This document shows, piece after piece, positions 59,727-64,000 of a DNA stretch of 64,000 nucleotides (its first letter is position 1; every line of letters starts with the position of its first letter). The DNA lies in contig OZ244931.1 in the NCBI GenBank assembly GCA_965222215.1, positions 248,001 through 312,000 of the forward strand, given 5' to 3'. This DNA is from JABJAG01 sp965222215. GTDB lineage: Bacteria > Pseudomonadota > Alphaproteobacteria > UBA6615. The notes beneath the pieces are model-generated. The model did not search any database, was not told the origin of the DNA, and saw only the letters and a program-made list of their open reading frames with translations. The translations under genes were made by a program, and so were the position numbers.

Positions 59727-60503
59727 CTATTCCTTTTTGACGTCGATGCTCTCGATGCCTTCGCGTGCCAGGTCGGCGGCGGGCGAGCCCGGCGAATTCT
59801 CGATCACCTGCAGCCAGACCGACCTTGCGTCGTCGACATTGCCGGCACTCGCGTGCAGGGCGCCGAGTTCGAGCAGGGCGCTGGGTTGCATCGGCGCGAC
59901 GTCCAGCACCTTGTCCACGTCATCGCGCGCCAGTTCCGGCGCGTCCAGCAGGCGGTAGGCGGTGGCGCGGAACAGCAGCGCGTCCACATGGCCGGGCGCG
60001 CGCTCCAGCGCTTCGGAGAAAGCGTCGACGGCTTCCCACAGGTTCCCGGTCTCGGCGCGCACGACGCCGCTGTCGATCCAGTACTCCGGGTCGCTGGGGT
60101 CGAGTTCGAGCGCCTTTGAAAAGGCGCCCTGCGCGCGGTCGAACTCGCGGCGGCTCAGCCACGCGTTGCCGGCCTGGCTCAGGATGGCCGCGCGTTCCGT
60201 GGCCGACGCGTCCGGCATGCCGAGCGCCAGGTCTTCGAGACGCTGCGCGGCCTCCTCGGCCTGCCCCAGCCCGTAGAGCGCCAGGGCAACGCAGTGCAGT
60301 GACGGCGGACCGCCGCCCTCGTCCCGCCATGTGATTGCAGCCTCGAACCCGGCTTCCGGGTCCTCCTGGGCAAGGGCCACGCACGCGCGATAGTCCTCGC
60401 CCTGGGGGAGTTCGGACAGGCGTGTTTGGGCATCCGCCGGGTTTACGAGAACGGCGGCTGCTAAGCCTGAAATCGCCAGCAAGCTGGATAGACGGCGCAA
60501 CAC
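59727..60503 (-). CDS. TPR-repeat exported protein
   Basis: A 258-residue periplasmic protein with a signal peptide (residues 1-25, ADA-QT). Four to five tetratricopeptide repeats follow from residue 95: ILSQAGNAWLSRREFDRAQGAFSKALELDPSDPEYW, then DSGVVRAETGNLWEAVDAFSEALERAPGHVDALLFRATAYRLL. It is probably a scaffold for envelope proteins. It is divergent from the epimerase-like gene by 79 bases. Confidence 0.85.
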   Translation of the reverse strand: MLRRLSSLLAISGLAAAVLVNPADAQTRLSELPQGEDYRACVALAQEDPEAGFEAAITWRDEGGGPPSLHCVALALYGLGQAEEAAQRLEDLALGMPDASATERAAILSQAGNAWLSRREFDRAQGAFSKALELDPSDPEYWIDSGVVRAETGNLWEAVDAFSEALERAPGHVDALLFRATAYRLLDAPELARDDVDKVLDVAPMQPSALLELGALHASAGNVDDARSVWLQVIENSPGSPAADLAREGIESIDVKKE

Positions 60504-60582
60504 CGGGCCTCCTATTGTGGTCTCTCCGGTCTAGCAGGCTGGCGTATGCGGTGCAAAACCCTGTCCGGGGCAGATAAATAGA

Positions 60583-61458
60583 ATGTCCGTGAAGACAATG
60601 CTGGTGTTCGGGTTCGGCTACAGCGCGCGCGCGCTGGCGGAGCGCGTTGCCGCGCAAGGGTGGCGGCTGCGCGCGACAACCCGAACCCCCGAAAAGGCGG
60701 ATGCGCTTCGCGGCGAAGGTATCGACGCCCATGTGTTCGACGGGGAAAGCCCGCTCGCCGATGCGGGCGCGGCGCTGGATGGCGTGACCCATATCCTGGC
60801 GTCGGTGCCGCCGGATGCCGACGGCGACCCGGTGCTTCGCCACCACGCCGGCGACATCGCGGTGCGGGCGGGTGACATCGCCTGGGCCGGCTACCTGTCG
60901 ACGACCGGCGTCTACGGCGACCGGGACGGCGACTGGGTCGACGAGGGATCGGAACTCAGGCCTGCCACGGAACGCGGCCGGCGGCGCGTCGACGCCGAGA
61001 ACGGTTGGTGCGAGCTCTGCCGGTCGCACGGGTTGCCGGTCCACCTGTTTCGCCTCGCGGGCATCTACGGGCCGGGCCGGAACGCCCTGGCGACAGTGCG
61101 TGCCGGAAGAGCGCGGCGAATCGTCAAGGCCGGGCAGGTCTTCAGCCGCACCCATGTCGACGATATTGCGGCCGTCCTCGAGGCATCGATTGCGCGGCCG
61201 AACCCCGGCGCGGCCTACAACGTCTGCGACGACGATCCCGCGCCACCGCAGGACGTGATCGCCCATGCTTGCGGGTTACTGGGCGTTGAGTCGCCGCCGG
61301 AAATTCCGTTCGAGGAGGCCGAACTGTCGGAAATGGCGCGCAGTTTCTACGCGGAATCGAAACGGGTCTCGAACCGCCGCATCAAGGACGAGCTCGGCGT
61401 GAAGCTGACCTGGCCCGACTACCGGGCGGGATTGAATGCGTTGTTAGAGAGTGGATGA
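60583..61458 (+). CDS. NAD-dependent epimerase/dehydratase-like atypical SDR (YeeZ type)
   Basis: A 291-residue Rossmann protein. LVFGFGYSARALAERVAAQGW is the nucleotide-binding motif; YLSTTGVYGDRDGDWVDE and FRLAGIYGPGRNAL match the YeeZ/COG0451 group, in which the active-site Tyr-x3-Lys is lost (no YxxxK after the STTGVYG strand). It may bind NAD(P) without classical dehydrogenase activity. Followed by a family A repeat. Confidence 0.87.
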   Translation: MSVKTMLVFGFGYSARALAERVAAQGWRLRATTRTPEKADALRGEGIDAHVFDGESPLADAGAALDGVTHILASVPPDADGDPVLRHHAGDIAVRAGDIAWAGYLSTTGVYGDRDGDWVDEGSELRPATERGRRRVDAENGWCELCRSHGLPVHLFRLAGIYGPGRNALATVRAGRARRIVKAGQVFSRTHVDDIAAVLEASIARPNPGAAYNVCDDDPAPPQDVIAHACGLLGVESPPEIPFEEAELSEMARSFYAESKRVSNRRIKDELGVKLTWPDYRAGLNALLESG

Positions 61459-61509
61459 CTTCATCGCCCCCCGTGATGCCTGACCATGACACTTGTCATC
61501 GAATAGTTC

Positions 61510-61596
61510 GGTCATTGCGATCCCGTAGGGCGAAGCAATCCAGAGCGGGTTTCACTCGGCCCTGGATTGCGTCGTCGCTACGCTCCTCGCAACGAC
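61510..61596. repeat. Palindromic intergenic repeat, family A, copy 6
   Basis: The arms GGTCATTGCGATCCCGTAGG and CGCTACGCTCCTCGCAACGAC enclose GAAGCAATCCAGAGCGG and CCTGGATTGCGTCG. Its right part (61578-61596) is read as the final codons and stop of the minus-strand hydrolase gene. Confidence 0.88.
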
Positions 61597-62456
61597 GAAA
61601 GTGGACGGATTTTGCAGGCCGTTTGCGCGCTCGCCGAGAGCTGATCGCACAGCCGCGCGACCACCGCCTTCAGCCGGTCGAGGTCGTCCGGTTCGGACAG
61701 GCGGTGATCGCCGTCCTTGACCAGGATCAGCTCCACGTCCGGCGACGTCAGGGCTGACATCAGTTTCTGCGACTGGGTCCAGGGCACGTCCGGGTCGGCG
61801 GTGCCGTGGATCAGCCGGGCGGGAATATTCAGCGCGATGGCGCCGCCGAGGACAAGGTGGTTCCGGCCTTCGGCCAGCAGGTCGCCGGTGATGACGTAGG
61901 GCGTGTCGGAATACTCTGATGGCGCGGAGAAGAAACCGTCGGCTTCGATGGCGGCCATCGCGTCGGGCCCCAGCCGCATCGGCAGCAGGTCCTCGGTGAA
62001 GTCCGCGGCTGCGGCGATAGTGACGAGGCCCGCGACGCGCTGACCGCCGCCAAGCCGGTCGAGTTCCATGGCCGCCAGCACGGCGATCCAGCCGCCCATG
62101 GACGAACCGACGAGGATGAGATCGCCGCCGAGGCCGGCCACGTTCGTGCCCGCATGCCGGATGACGGTGACCGCGTCGTTCAGCCAGCGCCCGATGGTGC
62201 CGTCCCGGAATTCGCCGCCGGAATGGCCGTGCCCGGAATAGTCGAGCCGCAGAAAGGCTTGGCCGTTCTTCCGGGCCCAGCTTTCCAAAACGGTTGCCTT
62301 CTGACCGGTCATGTCGGACATAAAGCCGCCGAGGAACACGACGCCCGGCCCGTTGCCGGTTTCGTTGCCCGTCCCGGAGGCCGGGCTGGCCACGTAAGCA
62401 AGCCGGGTACCGTCATCGGCGGTGACGAATTCGGGTTCGGGGGCGGCGGAGTTCAT
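61578..62456 (-). CDS. Alpha/beta hydrolase (ABHD10-like)
   Basis: A 292-residue serine hydrolase. RLDYSGHGHSGG and the nucleophile elbow LVGSSMGGWIAVL (catalytic Ser) are followed by LIHGTADPDVPW (Asp) and VKDGDHRLSEP (His). This pattern fits COG0596/ABHD10-like acyl-protein thioesterases. ATG at 62454-62456; its last residues (PLSSLRGA and stop) are encoded inside the family A repeat, replacing the original end. It is divergent from the GT4 gene by 21 bases. Confidence 0.88.
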   Translation of the reverse strand: MNSAAPEPEFVTADDGTRLAYVASPASGTGNETGNGPGVVFLGGFMSDMTGQKATVLESWARKNGQAFLRLDYSGHGHSGGEFRDGTIGRWLNDAVTVIRHAGTNVAGLGGDLILVGSSMGGWIAVLAAMELDRLGGGQRVAGLVTIAAAADFTEDLLPMRLGPDAMAAIEADGFFSAPSEYSDTPYVITGDLLAEGRNHLVLGGAIALNIPARLIHGTADPDVPWTQSQKLMSALTSPDVELILVKDGDHRLSEPDDLDRLKAVVARLCDQLSASAQTACKIRPLSSLRGA

Positions 62457-62477
62457 GGAGCAGGTACGCGAAAAGCA

Positions 62478-63713
62478 ATGAACGACGTTCCCGAGTCTAG
62501 CACCCCGCCCCATGCGGATCACAACGATACGGCGCGCCGCCTGCCGGTCGTGCTGCAGGTCCTGCCCTCGCTCGACGTGGGCGGCGGCGGGGTCGAGCGC
62601 AGCGCGATCGACGTGGCCGAGGCGCTGGTGCTGGCCGGCAAGCCGGCGCTGGTCGCCTCGCAGGGCGGCAAGCAGGTGGTCGAGCTCGAACGCCGTGGCG
62701 CGCGCCATATCGAACTGCCGCTGGCGTCCAAGAACCCGCTTGTCATCCGCCGGAACATCGCCCGGCTGCGCGAGGTGATCGAACGCGAGCATGTCGATCT
62801 GGTCCATGTGCGCTCGCGGGCCCCCGCGTGGAGCGCCCGGGCGGCCGCGCGCGAGGCGGGAGTTCCGTTCGTCACGACGTTTCACGGCACCTATAATTTC
62901 GGCACCGGAATCTTCGGCGACCTGAAGAAGCGCTACAACGCCATCATGGTCGAGGGCGACGCCATCATCGCCAACTCGCAGTTTATCGCCGACCATATCG
63001 CCGCCAACTACGGCGTCAGCGGGGAACACGTGCATGTCATCCCGCGCGGCATCGACACCGCCAGTTTCGACGCCGAGGGTTTCAACCCGAACCGGATGAT
63101 CGAACTGGCCAGCAAGTGGCGTGTGCCCGACGGCAACGCCGTGGTGATGCTGCCGGGCCGCCTGACGCGATGGAAAGGCCAGCTCCTGTTCGTCGAGGCC
63201 CTGGCGCAGCTCAAGTCCCGGCGCGGGTCGGAGAATTTTCGTGTGACCGGCTTGTTGGTCGGCTCCGACCAGGGGCGAGAAGCCTACCGCGAGGAACTGG
63301 AGACACAGATCGACGAGAAAGGCCTCGGCGGCGACGTGCAGATCGTCGGTCACTGCGCGGATATGCCCGCGGCCTACATGCTCTCCGACGTGGTGGTATC
63401 GGCCTCTACCGACCCGGAGGCGTTCGGCCGCGTCATCGCGGAAGCCCAGGCGATGGGTCGCCCGGTCGTCGTGGCGGACCATGGCGGCGCGGCGGAACAG
63501 GTGATCGAGGGGGAGACCGGCTGGCGCTTCACGCCGGGCAACCCGCAGGCGCTGACCGATGCGCTGGAAACCGCACTTGCGCTCGATGCCGATGCGCGCG
63601 CGACATTGGCGGTCCGCGCGGCCGAACACGCGCGGGGCAACTATTCCAAGGCGGGCATGTGCGCGGCGACGTTGCGCGTCTACGCCGGACTTCACGAGGC
63701 CGGTAAGCGGTGA
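62478..63713 (+). CDS. Family 4 glycosyltransferase
   Basis: A 411-residue GT-B enzyme. N-terminal VVLQVLPSLDVGGGGVERSAIDVAEAL binds the acceptor side. The C-terminal domain has VVMLPGRLTRWKGQLLFVEAL (KG-loop) and DPEAFGRVIAEAQAMGRPVVVADHGGAAEQV (the EAFG-x4-EA donor motif). It most likely acts in LPS core or O-chain assembly, since its stop overlaps the start of a heptosyltransferase-like gene (GTGA). Confidence 0.93.
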   Translation: MNDVPESSTPPHADHNDTARRLPVVLQVLPSLDVGGGGVERSAIDVAEALVLAGKPALVASQGGKQVVELERRGARHIELPLASKNPLVIRRNIARLREVIEREHVDLVHVRSRAPAWSARAAAREAGVPFVTTFHGTYNFGTGIFGDLKKRYNAIMVEGDAIIANSQFIADHIAANYGVSGEHVHVIPRGIDTASFDAEGFNPNRMIELASKWRVPDGNAVVMLPGRLTRWKGQLLFVEALAQLKSRRGSENFRVTGLLVGSDQGREAYREELETQIDEKGLGGDVQIVGHCADMPAAYMLSDVVVSASTDPEAFGRVIAEAQAMGRPVVVADHGGAAEQVIEGETGWRFTPGNPQALTDALETALALDADARATLAVRAAEHARGNYSKAGMCAATLRVYAGLHEAGKR

Positions 63714-64000
63714 ACGCGGGCGGGAAACGCATCCTGGTAATCAAGCTCGGCGCGCTGGGCGATATCGTGCAGGCGACCGGTCCGTTCGCGGCCATTCGCG
63801 CGCACCATCCCGACGCGCACATCACGTTGCTCACCGGCCCGGCCTATGCCGGCTTTCTCAAAAGCTCGGACTGGTTCGACGAGGTCTGGGAAGACGTGCG
63901 GCCCGGCTGGCGTGATCTGCTCGGCTGGCTGCGTGTGCGCCGCCGGCTGAAGCGCGGCCGGTTCGACCGGGTCTACGATCTCCAGACATCGGACCGTTCC
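63710..64000 (+). CDS. Heptosyltransferase-like family 9 glycosyltransferase, N-terminal part
   Basis: The first 97 codons are present and the gene runs off the window. GTG at 63710 overlaps the GT4 stop. The peptide RILVIKLGALGDIVQATGPFAAIRAHHPDAHITLLTGP is the classic GT9 N-terminus, where Asp of GDI is catalytic. LPS inner-core heptose transfer is the likely role. The end of the protein cannot be judged. Confidence 0.9.
   Translation, partial: MNAGGKRILVIKLGALGDIVQATGPFAAIRAHHPDAHITLLTGPAYAGFLKSSDWFDEVWEDVRPGWRDLLGWLRVRRRLKRGRFDRVYDLQTSDRS

Overview
The window is GC-rich, densely coded DNA from an alphaproteobacterium, probably a free-living (marine-type) member of the Rhodospirillales or a neighbouring order. 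The evidence is the gene order aroA-cmk-rpsA, the FYDLN-type TIGR02300 protein, the hsp20-DUF1150 pair, the rnd-kdsD-lptC-lptA-lptB-rpoN-hpf-ptsN block, and the many small palindromic intergenic repeats.

Layout. 1-3.1 kb: rpsA (5' end only), cmk, aroA, a divergent zinc-ribbon/acidic-tail protein and tRNA-Ala(GGC) with a terminator. 3.1-4.4 kb: an isocitrate-lyase-superfamily enzyme and a RidA protein. 4.4-10.2 kb: a catabolic operon on the minus strand (TRAP transporter dctP/dctQ/dctM, a VOC protein, a fumarylacetoacetate-hydrolase-family enzyme and a cupin) with a divergent LysR regulator. 10.3-14.6 kb: a transporter-like sensor hybrid histidine kinase converging on a LuxR-type response regulator. 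14.6-22 kb: an orphan radical SAM protein, YCII, cupin and VOC proteins, an amidohydrolase and an MFS permease. 21.8-25.4 kb: two rSAM/selenodomain-associated transferases, a SPASM-like radical SAM protein and an APH-fold kinase, translationally coupled in two pairs. 25.5-30.3 kb: YnjB/YnjC-type transport genes without an ATPase gene, a zeta-class GST and a serine hydrolase. 30.3-35.5 kb: peptidoglycan enzymes, a DsbA/FrnE-family oxidoreductase with an in-frame TGA, a GlcG-type protein, an MFS drug pump and a lipoprotein. 35.9-45.6 kb: a giant DUF2339 membrane protein, an acyl-CoA racemase, an MBL hydrolase, an AT-richer Sel1/nuclease-like secreted protein, NUDIX, NIPSNAP and SMP-30 proteins. 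45.6-54 kb: heat-shock hsp20-DUF1150, then the conserved LPS-export, sigma-54 and PTS-Ntr block. 54-64 kb: an NDUFA9-like protein, uppP, an esterase, a PIG-L deacetylase with a formyltransferase, a GST, a TPR protein, an epimerase-like protein, a hydrolase, a GT4 glycosyltransferase and the start of a heptosyltransferase.

The most striking observation is the FrnE-like gene at 32638-33264 (minus). Its UxxC/CxxC redox site carries TGA in place of the first Cys. A compact stem-loop lies just downstream whose geometry fits a bacterial SECIS element, so it is best read as a selenoprotein and not a broken gene. The paired transferases at 21845-23163 belong to families once named rSAM/selenodomain-associated, which makes a selenium trait in this genome plausible. 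No selA, selB, selD or tRNA-Sec is visible in the window.

Other notable signals: a secreted Sel1-repeat protein fused to a DRGH-less nuclease-like domain with an EF-hand loop, resembling the domain of animal ENPP ectoenzymes; a ROSE-like RNA thermometer and sigma-32-type promoter ahead of hsp20; a dctQ gene with no ordinary start codon at the expected place; and at least five families of palindromic repeats, two copies of which supply the last codons and stop of a neighbouring gene.
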